Notes: generated from the sequence alone by a model not told the origin. A DNA stretch of 64,000 bases from Moesziomyces globuligerus (GCA_030849465.1 JARVLF010000012.1:496001-560000), one strand, 5' to 3'. Shown: positions 39,478 to 51,332, numbered from the stretch's first letter. Translations and numbers: made by a program.

Positions 39478-41466
39478 CTAGATGAGGGCCTTGCTGAGGC
39501 CCTGCCAGATGTTTACCGTAGCCGTGGACTGCGCGTGAGCGTCGTTGTGGAGGATGGAGAGGCGGCGGTCGAGCGGGTCGGGATAGACGCGCGTGGAGAG
39601 CGCGATGAGATCGTCGACAAAGATCTCGAGCACCGAGTTGTCGAGGAAGAGACGCAGAGTGTGGCTTCCATCCGCGGACTGGGGCAGCGGTGCGCGCAGC
39701 GTCGACGTGTTGACCTTGATGCCCTTTGCGAGCACGGCGTTCTTGCCCGCGGACTGGGAGCGGTCGACGACGAGGTGGCCGGATTCGGCGACGTAGACGA
39801 TCGTGCGCGTCGAGAGATCTTCGTTGTGCGCGACGACCACACCGGGCTGATCAGCCGAGAGCTGCAGCTGGACTTCCAACGATCGGCTTTCCACCTTCTC
39901 CACAGCAACCGCCCCGACCCTCTGCGATCCTCCGACGACCGCATCTGCGGAAAGCTCGATGATCGCCGAGGCGCGCTGGGTCGGCGTGATGCAGATGTGC
40001 TCTGCGCCTTGCCGCAGACGCTCCACCTCGCGGGCTGGGCGGATGCCGAGCTCGGTCGAGGTGGGGTGGTGGAAGAGCTCGCGAGGGAGCGAGATGAGGC
40101 CCGCCCATCCCTGGGTCTCGTAGTAATCTTCGGGCAGATCGTCCTCGGTGATCCAGCCCCACATGAGTCTACGACCGTGCTGCTCATCGTGGAAGCTGCT
40201 CGCCGCATAGAGACATCCATGATCGAGCAACCCGACGTGAGCCGGCTGCAACCTCACCTCGCCTTCGGCAGTTCGCGCCACCTCGGCTGCGAGCCTCATG
40301 TAGACCGGTGCACGCGCGGGCCCAGGCTCGATGCAGCCCTCGACGTTGAGGAGCAGATACTCGGCCGACGAGGCGGCGCCGTCGGCGACGGTGAAGAAGT
40401 TGGCCACCTCCCAGTTCTTGCCGAGGTCGACGGCGTAGGGTGCGGCCTTGTGGTTGCGGCCGACGTCGGCGAGCGTGCCGATGTAGTTCCACTCGCTGAG
40501 GTCGGTGGGGTTGATCGCGTAGGCAAAGATGGTGGGCGTGGTGTCCTTGATGCCTCCGGCGATGAGCGCGTAGAGGCCCGGCTCGTCGGTCCGCCCGAGG
40601 AGTGCATCGAGCAGCGGCCAGGGCGCGATGTACGGGTCACGCCACGAGATGACGTCGAGGTGCTTGGGTGGACCGTCGACGACGACGCCGTGCGGGAGCC
40701 ACGTCTCGCCGCCATCGCTCGAGGTGGAGAGCACGACCTTCTCGCTGCCATAGTTGTAAGGGAGCGTGTGGTGAATGGGCAGCTTGGAGACGGCGGTGTA
40801 GATGGCGGTCATCGCGTTGGTCTCGACCGCCTCGGTGGCGGTGCCGAGCGGCGAGCGGTGGAGGACGCAGCCGGTGAAGACGCCTTCGGGGTCGTGGTTG
40901 GAGCCCGGTCGCAGCACGGGATGCGGGCGCGAGGTCCAGTGGATCATGTCGCGGCTGTAGGCATGGCCCCAGCAGATGGAGCCCCACGTGGAGGCGTTGG
41001 GATTCCACTGATACCAGAGGTGGTAGAGGCCGGAGCGGGGATCGTACGAGGGACCGCAGGGATCGTTCATCCAGCCATGCGGGCCGAGAAAGTGCGAGGA
41101 GGGTCTCCACTGCTGGAAGAGGGCGTCGGATTCTCCCGTGACGCTGTCGACTAGGATCGAGGAGGCGAGCATGTCTGCGTGCTTGGGTTCATCGATAGGC
41201 GAAGAGGCACCCGAGGAAGCGGGCGTGGCGAGGGCTACGGGAAAGAGTGTGGGAGAAGAGGAAGATCCAGAGTCTTCGGAGGAGGTGGATGGGTGGCTGT
41301 CGGGGAGCATGTGCGCCAGCGGTTGTGGCAGGGGCAGCCGCTGTGCTGGGCGCATGGCGCGCTTCTGGGCGGACGAGGGCGCGTCGCCGTCTGGAAGCGG
41401 AGCGCCGATCTCTGGCACGGGCTGGGCCAAGAGGGGGCCCGAAGTATGTGTGGGAACAGGCGACAT
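39478..41466 (-). CDS. GH32 beta-fructofuranosidase-like enzyme, apparently without signal peptide
   Basis: 662 residues from ATG 41466; the frame continues 112 codons upstream only to a TTG. GH32 enzymes hydrolyse sucrose or fructans or transfer fructosyl groups. The three carboxylates are recognisable: Asp135 in 'GWMNDPCG' (nucleophile), Asp277 in 'WRDPYI' (transition-state stabiliser) and Glu353 in 'NWEVANFF' (acid/base). Also typical are 'LYHLWYQWNP' and 'RLMWGWITEDDLPEDY...GWAGLISLPREL'. The C-terminal part forms the usual beta-sandwich (LRLFLDNSVLEIFVDD). The first 90 residues are Ser/Pro-rich with no hydrophobic leader, suggesting an intracellular enzyme like the SucB/SucC type, unless an upstream exon was missed. 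Position 137 after NDP is Cys where Asn is common. Confidence 0.9.
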   Translation of the reverse strand: MSPVPTHTSGPLLAQPVPEIGAPLPDGDAPSSAQKRAMRPAQRLPLPQPLAHMLPDSHPSTSSEDSGSSSSPTLFPVALATPASSGASSPIDEPKHADMLASSILVDSVTGESDALFQQWRPSSHFLGPHGWMNDPCGPSYDPRSGLYHLWYQWNPNASTWGSICWGHAYSRDMIHWTSRPHPVLRPGSNHDPEGVFTGCVLHRSPLGTATEAVETNAMTAIYTAVSKLPIHHTLPYNYGSEKVVLSTSSDGGETWLPHGVVVDGPPKHLDVISWRDPYIAPWPLLDALLGRTDEPGLYALIAGGIKDTTPTIFAYAINPTDLSEWNYIGTLADVGRNHKAAPYAVDLGKNWEVANFFTVADGAASSAEYLLLNVEGCIEPGPARAPVYMRLAAEVARTAEGEVRLQPAHVGLLDHGCLYAASSFHDEQHGRRLMWGWITEDDLPEDYYETQGWAGLISLPRELFHHPTSTELGIRPAREVERLRQGAEHICITPTQRASAIIELSADAVVGGSQRVGAVAVEKVESRSLEVQLQLSADQPGVVVAHNEDLSTRTIVYVAESGHLVVDRSQSAGKNAVLAKGIKVNTSTLRAPLPQSADGSHTLRLFLDNSVLEIFVDDLIALSTRVYPDPLDRRLSILHNDAHAQSTATVNIWQGLSKALI

Positions 41467-44046
41467 TGTTGTGGATGAAGGTGTAGATGAGCTGACGGCG
41501 ACTTTTGTCGTTGGCGAGCGCTCGGAGAGATGAGCGAGGCGAAAAAGAGGGTCAGGGCCGGAGCAGGGTGCGGATGAGGGAGCGGTTCCGGACAATCGCC
41601 GTTCGGAGGTTTGCGGTGAGGCCGTTGAGATGCGGCCGATTGGACCGATGAGTGCAGCAGCGCGTCCGCGGTTGAGCGGTGCCGGAAGGAGCAGGTGGGG
41701 TGACAAGATGACGCAGCTGCAGGTGAGATTGAGCTTGTTCGGAAGCAACGCCGGTGTGCGCTCTGTTCGATTCTGCTCCGCGATGGACGGTTGCGGTGAC
41801 AACGATGGTGGTCAAGACGAACGACGAAAGGACGAGTAGGATGAAGTGATTGATGAAGCGGGTGGTACTGAAGCAAGGTGTAGCTGGAACGAGGGCGTCC
41901 GATTGCTGGTCTCAACGGGCCATGTGTTGCTGGGGTAGACAGTACTGTAGGTCGACTCGAACGACCCGGTGAGCAGCCACTGCCACTGCCACTGGCGAAA
42001 TCGTCTCGGCAAATGGCTCGAATGGACCAAAATGTGGACACTCGTCCGGCGCCTCTGTGTTCAGGGGAAAGCGCGTTTGTGGAGCGGCGGAAACAGAGAG
42101 GTGCGGACCGACCAAGCAGCGAGAGGCAACCAACCGTGCCTTGTCTCGTCGGCCGCCGCCGTCGAAAAGCGCCAAAGGAGCTGCGTCGGAGCTCGCCCGG
42201 ACTTGCTCGTGGCCTCGGCGCATTCCAAGCCCAACGTCAGCTGGCCCCTCGCCTCTCACCGCGGTCGCATGCGCTTGGACTGCAGCCTCATGGCCCAGCC
42301 AACACGGCTCAAACAAGAAAAAGGCCAACTCGCTCGCAGCTTTCGAATTGACCGGCCTCACCTTGACACGGCCAATTCACCCCAATCGTGACCACGCAGA
42401 CAGGCGAGCCGGGCGACATTTGGCAGTGCATGGATCATTGGATGGTAGCATCGATGGTGCGATTGCACACAAATCGTCGATCTTTGACGCTCTTTCCGAC
42501 ATCTTGTCTTGCCATGCTCTTTAGAAGTACTGATCTTGCGGCGAGCATCGACAGGACCTCGGTCGCGTGGCAAAGACGGCAAGATTGGGATAGGAGAAAG
42601 GCGGAGAGGGTGAGGTGAACGAGCCTTTCCTCCGCTGCCGGCACTCGTCGGTGTTTCCGACTCGGTTGTGCCCAGCGTCGTTCCTCGGCGTTGTGTGGGC
42701 TTGCGCAGATCGGAAGAACCTCGGAGCGGTCGAACGCGCGAGCCCATTGTCCAGTAGTGTGTCATAGGATGACTGCTGATGGATGCATGGCCAGCCGGCT
42801 AGCCACTGCTTCGATGCTTTGCCGAGGTTCTCTCCACCAACTTGATCCGAGCCTGCTTCGAGGTCGATGCGCCGTCTCAGCTCACTGCCTCGCTGCAAGA
42901 CTCGGCCTCGAGCTGCAACGACGACCAAGCAGCGTTCATCTGATCATATGATGCTGGGTCGTCACCATGAACCGTGACCCTTGTTGGTGCGGTCAATTTC
43001 GACTTCTCCCACGCTAGGACCGCTGCATTGTTGCTTGGGCCGCGACCGAGCGAGCGCCGAGATGATACGCGGCTGCCTCCGGGGCATTTTCGGAGATCAC
43101 TCGGGCTCCCGTGGCCGCGCCGCCGCTCGCCTGTGTCCCGCACTGGACTGGACTTGGTTCGTGTGCACCTCGGGAAATGCGGGGTAAACTGGCACGCTCT
43201 TGCCATGACACTTCCATCTTAGCGCGCTCTGCAACGGTTCGCCCGAGGTGCATGCGTTCATAGGGGAAGGCGGAAGATCGACATCGTCATCGGGGCTCCC
43301 GATCGGCAATGCGCTGGGTTCGCATCGGCTTCTGCCGTTGCCTCGCCACACATGCTGGAAAGCGCTGGCAGTGCAATTCCGCCATTGGCAGAGTTGTCAA
43401 AGCTCTCTGCTGAGATTAGATGGTATTCCGTAGAAGGGGAAGCGGGAAGAAGTGACAGCAAGCTAGGGTGAGCAGATCGGGCCGATGCATTCGAGCACGG
43501 ACGCCGATGCAGGGCTCGGATCGTGTCCTTCTTTCGCACGAAAGTCGTCCGTACCGAGAGGACAGATGTTGGTGGCTGCACCTGCAGCATGGCTTGCGAA
43601 GGTGATCAGCGGTGCATGGAGACCATCTGGTGCGATGGCTCTAGGCGACGAGGGTCGTTGGGCTCGGCAGTCGTAGCCGTACTCTTTTTTTAGACCGAGC
43701 CTGCCTGGACCAGCGAGCGCTCTTTGGAATTTTGCCCATTGCTTTCCTCTGCGCGATGCGGGTCGAGGCGCGTCGATCCTCGCAGCCCAGCAGCTGCAGC
43801 TTCGTCGTCATCCTGCTCCAAAGAGGACGGCGCTCTCGGCCTCCCTTGGACCGTCAGGACCCGTGGATGTCGGCTCAGCTTCCGCTCACCTTGCAGTCCT
43901 CGCTCGACGCTTTTTCGCTATTTATATCCAGCCTTGCAGATGGGCCTACTCACTCACCTGACCTCAACAATCGTCCGGTTTGGACCATAATGGATGCCTA
44001 CGCTTTTTGCCAAGGTCTATGTATGGATGGATCTACTCAAGGAGCT

Positions 44047-44107
44047 CGAGGGCGAGAGCGAGAGCGAGGGCGAGGGCGAGGGCGAGGGCGAGGGCGTGGG
44101 CGTGGGC
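44047..44107. repeat. Hexanucleotide GAGGGC-type tandem repeat
   Basis: About ten units of GAGGGC/GAGAGC/GTGGGC in a row, with strand-asymmetric purine content. Confidence 0.85.
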
Positions 44108-44194
44108 AAGCGGCGACCATCTTCCGAATTGGGTCGAGAGGCCGTCGTCGCTGGGCTGATGAGGGCTGGAATTGAAACATGAGAAACATGCGTT

Positions 44195-44236
44195 GGGCAG
44201 GCAGGCAGACAGGCAGGCAGACAGGCAGGCAGACAC
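44195..44236. repeat. GGCAGGCAGACA tandem repeat
   Basis: About three and a half 12-base units made from GGCA and GACA tetranucleotides. Confidence 0.85.
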
Positions 44237-44786
44237 GCAGCCAGCCGCAGTCACAAGTCCAGCTCCGCATTTTGCTGACCAGCCGCTTTGCCTCCACTTT
44301 GGCAGCAGCGCATTGCGCCGTCATCGGCCTTCCGCTTCGATTGCGCCCGCGCCATGCCAGCTCGCTACGCTCCTCTAGATTCATCAATCCCTTCTCTTTC
44401 TCGACAGACTTCCAGACTCGATCGTCAGCGAACACCAGCTCCACATCCTCTCCCCCCTCCCCACCTCCACCATCGCCGAACACCAAGCAATCACTCGACC
44501 GAACCGAATCCTCCCAACCGTCTCCTCAGTGCTCTCAGTCGCACGCTCGGAGATCCATCCATCCACCTATCCATCTGCCCACGGACTGCACCTGTACCTG
44601 CCGTCGCGCGCACCTAAGGCGTCTTGATAATCATACCATCGGGAAGCATACAAATCATCCTACTCGTCACGGTCTCTTTATACCTCTAGCCGGAATCGTT
44701 GGAAGGGCGAGCATCGTTCGCGCCCAACGGATCGCACCATCAGCAGATCCAGAATCTAGCATCACCAACCGCAGAATTCGCCCACC

Positions 44787-47700
44787 ATGTCGATGGCACC
44801 ACAGGCCATCCACTCCAACCTCTCACGGCCGCATCCCACCGACTCGCGCTTGCTGCAAAATCTAATCAAAGGCGAAAAGAGCTACATCGACAACCTCGCT
44901 GCAGCCTCGCACTCGGGTTATGCAGCCGCCAGCGCTCTCGCCGCCTGGGGCACCTCCGAGGCACCCGACATCTCCAAGGCCTCGCAGGCGCTCTCCGAGA
45001 TCCTCGCCATGTCTGCAGACGCGCAACGCACACACGTCCAGGCGCTCGAAGGCTACCGCAGCGCTCTCAAGGACGTCCTCGACCGCGAACAGAGCATCCG
45101 CTCCGTCGTCCGCGATCGCGACATCCTCGTCGGCCGTCTCATCAAGGCGAGCAAGAAAAAGGTCTCCAAGAAGGACTCGGGTCTCAGCCAGGACGAAAAG
45201 ATGGAAAAGGTCAACGCAGCACAGCGCGAGCTCCACGCGTGCGAGCAGGTGCTCGCCAGCGAGGAGGCTGCGCTCGTCGGTGTCAAGCGCCGCACCTTCA
45301 AGGAGGCGCTCACCATGAGGATGAAGACCATGGGCGACGCAGGCTCGGCCATGGTCGATGCCGCCAAAGAAGCCATCCTCCTGCTCGACGAATTTGACAC
45401 CCACGGTCCCCTCCTCCAGGCCACCGGCGGCGGACAGTACGAGAGCATGTACGCCGACGACGGCGTCGAGACCGGCGCCTACGACCATCAGGCGCTCGAC
45501 TCGGGCTACTACGGCGGTCAGCAGGCCGCCGGAGCCGGCATCGCCTCGCCCATGCATGCCGACAGCTATGCTGCCCACGGCTCGCCCGTCGCGCCCAACG
45601 GCGCCAACCTCATCCGCGACGAGCAAGGTCGCTTCCACAAGGACCTCCAAGGTAAGTTACAACAGCATCCTCCCTCTTGTCATACGTCTCCTCTCTCCCA
45701 CTCTCTCTCTCTCCGCAGCGGATAAGCTTTGCAGAGGGCAGAGAGGGGATTTGGTCTTGAGACCGGAGTGCGACGCGCCGAAGATACGAAGGCCGACTCA
45801 CTGATGCATTTCGTCACTTTGCTTTCCCCTCCTCTGCGTTGACCCGCTCCTTCGGCCCAACCTCGCACGGACGCGTTGGATTTCGCCCGAAATTTCCCCT
45901 TTGTTCCCATCTCTGCCTTGCTCGCCTCCACACCTGCACCGGCACGGCGCACGTTCGACTCTGTCCTACTGCGTCCCGCACTGACGCCTCCCTTTCAACC
46001 CGACCCCGTCCTCATCGCCTTTCTGTTTGGTGTGGTGAACCCCTTCGCTTCACAGGCCGCCACCCTCAGCACTTCGACGGAGCCTCGGTGACTCCATCGC
46101 AGTCCGCCAGCCAGGTCATCGACCACGACCGCAACCAGGTGCCGCTCGGCCAGCGCTACACGTCGCAGTTCGAGGACGTCGAGGAGCAGGAAGGCATTCC
46201 CTCCGACACGGACAGCGAGGAGGACTACCGCCGCGCCTTCATCGAGCCCCGCATGCGCATGCCCGCTCCCCACGAGCTCGGTGTAGCGGCAGACACCCGC
46301 GACTCGTTCATCCCCGAGGGCGGCGCTCAGCACAACGGTGCCGTCCCGCCGCCTCCTCCCCGCAAGGACGACGGATCGGCCCAGGTGCCCATGCCCGCCG
46401 TCCCGAGCGCACCGGTCTTTGACGTCAACCAAGCACGCGGCTACTCTCAAAACCAGAACGCCGATCCGGCCGCCTACCAAGCTCAGCAGCAGGCCGCCTA
46501 CAGCCCGCCTCGCTACTCCATGTCGCGTCGCAGCGGCGAGTCCGAGGGCGGCTATGGCCACCAGCGCAAGTCCAGCAACTCGCTCCTCGGCAAAATGAGC
46601 CGCCTCTTCAAGACCGACATCCGCAACGGCTCGGCTCCCGTCGAGCGTGACGGCTGGAACACGCGCACCTCGGCCAACGTAGAGGAGTCTGAACGACGTC
46701 GCAGCGGTTTCCTCCGCCGAAGCGAGCCCGACAGCTCCGACGAAGAGCCCGACACGCGCGAGGTCTTCCGCAACGTCAACCAGCCTCGCCCCGGTCTGGT
46801 CACTGGCGGTGGGAGCGATGTGGGTGGCAAGGGCAAGCTCTCCCGGTCCGCCAGTGCCGCTCGCATCCTGCCCGGTCCTAAGAGCAATCGAGCTCACGAT
46901 GCTGAGCAGGCCGAAGTCGACCGCATCCGCGCCTCGGTCGTTGGCGGCGGCATCGGCTCAGCTCCACCCAAGCAGTCGCTCGCGAGCGGCGCCGACAGCA
47001 TCCGCTCCAACACCACGGGTACCAAGAAGAAGAAGAAGAAGCGCCCCGTGGCAGGCAGCGAGATCGGCACCGCGCCCACGCGCCCGTCGGCCAGCTACAC
47101 CATCTCGGGCGACCTCTCGTCGCTGCATGGTAGCGCGGCCGCAGACGCCTCTCGTCCTGGCCTCTCCCGCAGCTCAACCTTGAAGTCGACCAGCTCCAAG
47201 AAGAAGAACCGCGCCAGCATCGCCAGCACGGGCCTTGTCGGCGGCAACATCTTCAATCCCAACGCTGGCAAGTACGGCGCGGACTCCTGGATCAAGAAGC
47301 CGGCTAGCCAGATGACCGCCTATGAGGCCGTCGCCATGGCCGGTGTCGTGCCAAAGGAGGCCAAGCCCAAGGAGGCCAAGCCCAGCTCGACCGGCGTAGC
47401 ACCTGCGGCTTCGTCGACGCTCTCGCCTGCAAGCGCAGCTGCTCCTGCCGCTACTTCCTCGTCGCGCCCGGCGTCCATCATGTCGTCGGCGAGCAAGAAC
47501 CCGCCGCTCAAGTCGGCCCTCAAGACGCCCACTCTGAGCCGTGCAAACAGCTCGGCCAGCGCCAAAGCACCTAACGCCTCGCCCACTAAGAAGTCGAGCG
47601 CGAGCGCATCGGCATCTGCCGCCCCTGTTCCAGGCATCCCGCCCAAGTCGGCTCTCCGCAACGACATCACCCAGAGCATCCGCGCCGAGCCGCTGCCGCA

Positions 47701-49474
47701 GCCGAAGATGGAACCCATTCCCAAGGCCCCTGCGCCTGTCACTTCGTCTACTCTGCCCGAGACGGCCGCACCGCAGCCTGCCGCAGCTCCACCTGCAGCT
47801 GCAGCTCCTCAAGCCGCGGCGGCTCCCCAGGAGACGGCCGCAGAGGCGGAAGCCGTTCCGAACCCCACCGTGCAAGAGCCTACGGCGGCGGAGGCGCCCC
47901 AGTCCGTGCTCAGCATCGAGGAGGACAAGGGCTTCGACGGCACTGGACGCCTCGACCTTGCCGGCGACGCCGCTGCATCGGCGCCAGCTGGCACGACGGC
48001 GCAGCAGAACAAGGCGCAGATGCCTAAGCTCGACATGCCGAGCTCGGAGCCGTTTTCGATTTCGTTTGACGGCGTTGCCAAGGCTGGCGGCCCGCGTCGC
48101 GGTTCTGCCGTCACCACGGGCAGTGCGGCCGAGGACCCCGTCGTCACGCCGGGCGCCGAGCAGACATACCGCGCCTTTATCCAGGAGCACGGCCAGTCTC
48201 CGACGGTGGAGCGATCGGGCCAAGCCACTCCGCTCGGCACGCCGTCGCAGACCGACGGCATCACGCGTGTCACGGACCGCAAGGTGAAGCTCGAGCCGAG
48301 TCGCGTCTACGGCGTGGGCGCGCCCGAGGTGAGCGACACGTCGTCCGAGGAGGGCTCTGCGGTCAGGGCGAACGCCGAGACCCGCCAGGCCGAGGGCGGT
48401 GCGGAGAAGGCGGCGCAGGTGCAGGCGTCGGCTGCGCTGGCGGATCCGGAGCACAAGCCCGACGAGAGCCTGCAGAGCCTCACGGTGCCTGCTCACGCTG
48501 CGCCCATCAAGCCGCTCAACGTGGCCGGGTTGGCGGCGCCGAACAAGGCGCCGAGCGAGACGGACAGCATGGCGAGCCGGCGTAAGAGCGTGCGCATCGC
48601 GCCCGAGACCAAGCTGCCTCCCGATACGCCCACCGAGGACTCGCATGCGACGCCGCGCGGCAACGAGCATGGCGGTCAGGATCCGCTGGCGGCGCGCGGA
48701 TCGCAGCTGAGCTCACGCATCGCACCGCCGCCTGCTGCGCCGGCCAAGGCGACCAAGGAGGCCGGGCCGGTGGATCTGGCGGGCGGAAGGCAGCATACCG
48801 GCTGGACGAGCCGCGTGCGCGATGTCGTGGACAGCAGCGACGAGGAGGATGCGGATGGCGACGGCTACTCGAGCGCGAGGAAGGCGTTTGGCTCCGCCAC
48901 GCGCGGTTGGGGCGAGGCAACGGGCACGGTCAAGCCCAAGACCAAGAAGGCGGGCGATGCGGCTTCGGTGAGGTCCAAGGCTTCGGCGACGTCAAAGAAG
49001 AGCTCGGCCAAGCATGCCGTGGCGGCAGAGAGCGCGCCGGCTCCGCAGGCTTCGATCGGGTATGTGCCGACGGCGCCCGGGTCGATCTCATCGGGACTCT
49101 ACACGGCCAAGGCTCCAGGCTCTTCGGTCGGTGCGGGTGCCGCTGTGCCGTCCGCGTCGATGTACTCGGTCACCGCGCCTGCGTCCGTGATGAGTGGCTC
49201 GGGTAATGCCCAGGCTGCGACCGAGCCCGCTTCCAACTCGATTGCGTCTGCGCCTCCGGCCCAGGCCCAGGCACCGGCTCCGCTGACAGCATCGAACCTC
49301 AACGCGCTCGGTGCGGGCAAGGAGAGGCCAGTGATGCCGCCGGTCCCTCAGGCTCCTCCCGTTGGCGGACAGAGCAACATGACGCTCCCCACCGCCCCGC
49401 CCCCCGCGATCTCGGGCTCCGCAAGCAGCACTGGCGGCAAAGGCTTCTTCCGCCGTTTCAAACGCAACAAGTAA
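44787..49474 (+). CDS. Pil1-like BAR-domain protein with about 1,100-residue disordered tail, two exons
   Basis: Exons 44787-45651 and 46056-49474 give 1427 residues; start context CCACCATGT. The 404-base intron begins GTAAGT and ends TTCACAG; splicing joins 'HKDLQ' to 'GRHPQHFDG'. Residues about 15-220 resemble the eisosome Pil1/Lsp1 domain: 'LLQNLIKGEKSYIDNLAAAS', 'ALAAWGTSEAPDISKASQAL', 'ALEGYRSALKDVLDREQSIR', 'VRDRDILVGRLIKASKKK'. Eisosomes are BAR-type scaffolds under the plasma membrane. The tail is Ser/Ala/Pro-rich with basic patches (KKKKKKRPVAGSEIG), a conserved-looking block 'NIFNPNAGKYGADSWIKK', acidic-Ser clusters (DSSDEEDADGDGYSS), and a basic aromatic end 'GKGFFRRFKRNK'. Pil1 itself has about 340 residues, so the tail is the odd part. 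The domain call is from visual similarity. Confidence 0.75.
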
Positions 49475-49843
49475 AAAAAAAAAGAACCCCACGAACAGAT
49501 TCTATCGCTTCACTCTCTTTTCAAATCACTGGATCACTTTCTCTTGCCCGCCTTTGATCTTCCTCATGTATCCATTTCGTGTGAATACGATTTCCAGAAT
49601 TGATGTGCGCAGCGTGGACGCTGAAAGTTGGGGCGCCGAGACAGGGTTAGGTGCGTGCGCGAGGTATACGATTGGTGTGGCCGAGTCGAGCAGGTCTACA
49701 CCGATGCTGAGGAATAAAGACAAGAGGGAAGGAGATACATGAGCGAGGGGGGGAAGGATGCGAGATAGTCGAAGACTTGAAGAAATGAGGCTGGTAGCTG
49801 TGTGCGGCAAAGGCGGGATGTGCTGGTGGTGGATGACGGGGGC
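49475..49843. other. Intergenic region, convergent 3' ends
   Basis: These 369 bases between the Pil1-like stop and the Rab stop start with a run of 11 A directly after the stop codon. Nothing else is visible. Confidence 0.5.
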
Positions 49844-50545
49844 TTAGCAGCTGCAGCTGTCTCTTGCGACGCCGAGGCCGTAGCCGACGTATCCGCCTGG
49901 ATCTGTCAACGAGATGTTGCCTCTGCTGCTATCGGCCGCATGCGAAGCGGGCACGCCCCCTGGCATGCGGTCACCTGGCCTCCTCTCTCCCGGTGCTGTC
50001 TTTTGCCAGAGCGAGGGAGTGGATACGATGCGATTGACCAGCTCGTCAAACGCGCCATTGACACCGACACCCTTCTTGGCGCTGCACTCGACGAAGAGGC
50101 ATCCCATCTTATCCGCAAACGCCTGGCCCTCTTCGGTGGTCACGACGCGCGAAAACTCCTTGTCGACCTTGTTGCCGACGATGATCTTGACCACGTCGTC
50201 GCTGGTGGTAAACGTCTCGAGCTCGTTGAACCACGTGGGCAGCGCGTCGAACGTGTCGCGCTGCGTCACGTCGTAGGCGATGATGACGCCCTGCGCACCG
50301 CGGTAGTAGCTCGAGGTGAGCGTACGGAAGCGCTCCTGCCCCGCCGTATCCCAGATGGAGAGCTTGAACCTCTTGCCGCCTACTTCGATGCCCTTGATAC
50401 GGTAGTCGACGCCGATCGTCGCCGTCGTCTCCTCGGGCGAGAGGAACTCGTCGTCCGTGAAGCGCAGCAGCAGTGACGACTTGCCGACGGAAGATGCTCC
50501 GATCAGGAGGATCTTGAGCGTGGGCACGTCGGCGGATGACGACAT
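49844..50545 (-). CDS. Rab18-like small GTPase
   Basis: 233 residues from ATG 50545. G motifs are all present: 'GASSVGKSSLL' (P-loop, 16-26), effector 'TTATIGVDY', 'WDTAGQERFRTLTSSYYRGAQG', 'NKVDKE' and 'ECSAKKGVG'. The C-terminus ends in Cys-Ser-Cys, a double geranylgeranylation signal. The sequence is closest to Rab18 (ER, lipid droplets), for instance in 'IKILLIG.SSVGKSSLLLRFTDD' style and the AYDVTQRDTF block. The hypervariable tail is longer than usual and Gly/Arg-rich. The gene is divergent from DPH3. Confidence 0.88.
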   Translation of the reverse strand: MSSSADVPTLKILLIGASSVGKSSLLLRFTDDEFLSPEETTATIGVDYRIKGIEVGGKRFKLSIWDTAGQERFRTLTSSYYRGAQGVIIAYDVTQRDTFDALPTWFNELETFTTSDDVVKIIVGNKVDKEFSRVVTTEEGQAFADKMGCLFVECSAKKGVGVNGAFDELVNRIVSTPSLWQKTAPGERRPGDRMPGGVPASHAADSSRGNISLTDPGGYVGYGLGVARDSCSC

Positions 50546-51332
50546 TGTGCAAGAGTGGCGATGCTGCCGTCCAGCGAATGGAGAGAGCTGTCGAGTCGGC
50601 GGTGATAGCTCGGAGCGCTCCTATGCAGCTTTCTTCGTTCGTGCGATTGGAAAGATGGGCAGCGAGATTGTACGAGTCGTCCTGAGTGGCGTAGAGATGG
50701 TTGAGGAGGACTAAGTTTGGAGGTGGACGGTCGAGGGCAACGAAGGCGTGAGGCGCAGTCGGGTCGAGCGTCAAACGTGCATGCATGTGATTCCGCTCGC
50801 CTTTCGCCGTCCTTTTTTGGGAAAGTCGGCACTAGCAGAGCGTGAGGTCACCGAACCTTTCAACGTCCCCTATGTGGAGGCGTTTTCAAAAAAAAAGTTA
50901 TGTGGGACTATAGGGTGTAACACAATGAGCCAAAGCACCCTGCCGCACGAATGAACTTGAGGTCGCTTCACGTGATCAGACCGCCATAAGCTGGAAGCCT
51001 CAAAAAAATTGGAACCGCAGTCAAGGCAAAGCTCTGAGCCTCATTCAAAGCAGGAATTCTTCGGTCTGACTGCCCAATAAAGGAAATTGCGCTTCGCCTC
51101 CCGCTCTTTGCCTCTTGACCCACCGCCAACTTCCGCTCAAGCAATATACCCGGCCTTTCTCTTCCAGGTCAAAGGTCACCTTGTCGCTCACACCATCGCC
51201 GCGCAGGTCCTGATTCTTGTCGGCGCTCGCACTGTTGGAGCTGGGTCTCCCGTCGTGGTCCCCGCATAAGCTTCTTTCGATCAGCACCGCCGGGTGCATA
51301 GGTGGCGACCTCAAACGTATCCGCTAGTCGAC
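50546..51332. other. Shared promoter region of the Rab and DPH3 genes
   Basis: This 0.79 kb region between divergent starts contains A-rich patches (near 50887-50895 and 51002-51010) and no gene that I can support. Confidence 0.5.

Larger units (their letters stand above)
41467..44786. other. Long intergenic region between GH32 and the Pil1-like gene
   Basis: This 3.3 kb region between divergent genes is the longest gene-free stretch in the window. Open frames are short and compositionally random. It contains two tandem repeats (44047-44107 and 44195-44236), a CTATTTATATCC AT-rich string near 43917 and a CTTTATAC string near 44677 that may be the promoter of the Pil1-like gene. A small spliced gene cannot be excluded. 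Confidence 0.5.

Noticed and set aside
43994..44254. Frames across the GAGGGC repeat encoding Glu-Gly or Leu-Ala runs
   Set aside because: They are translations of a tandem repeat without any flanking coding signal.
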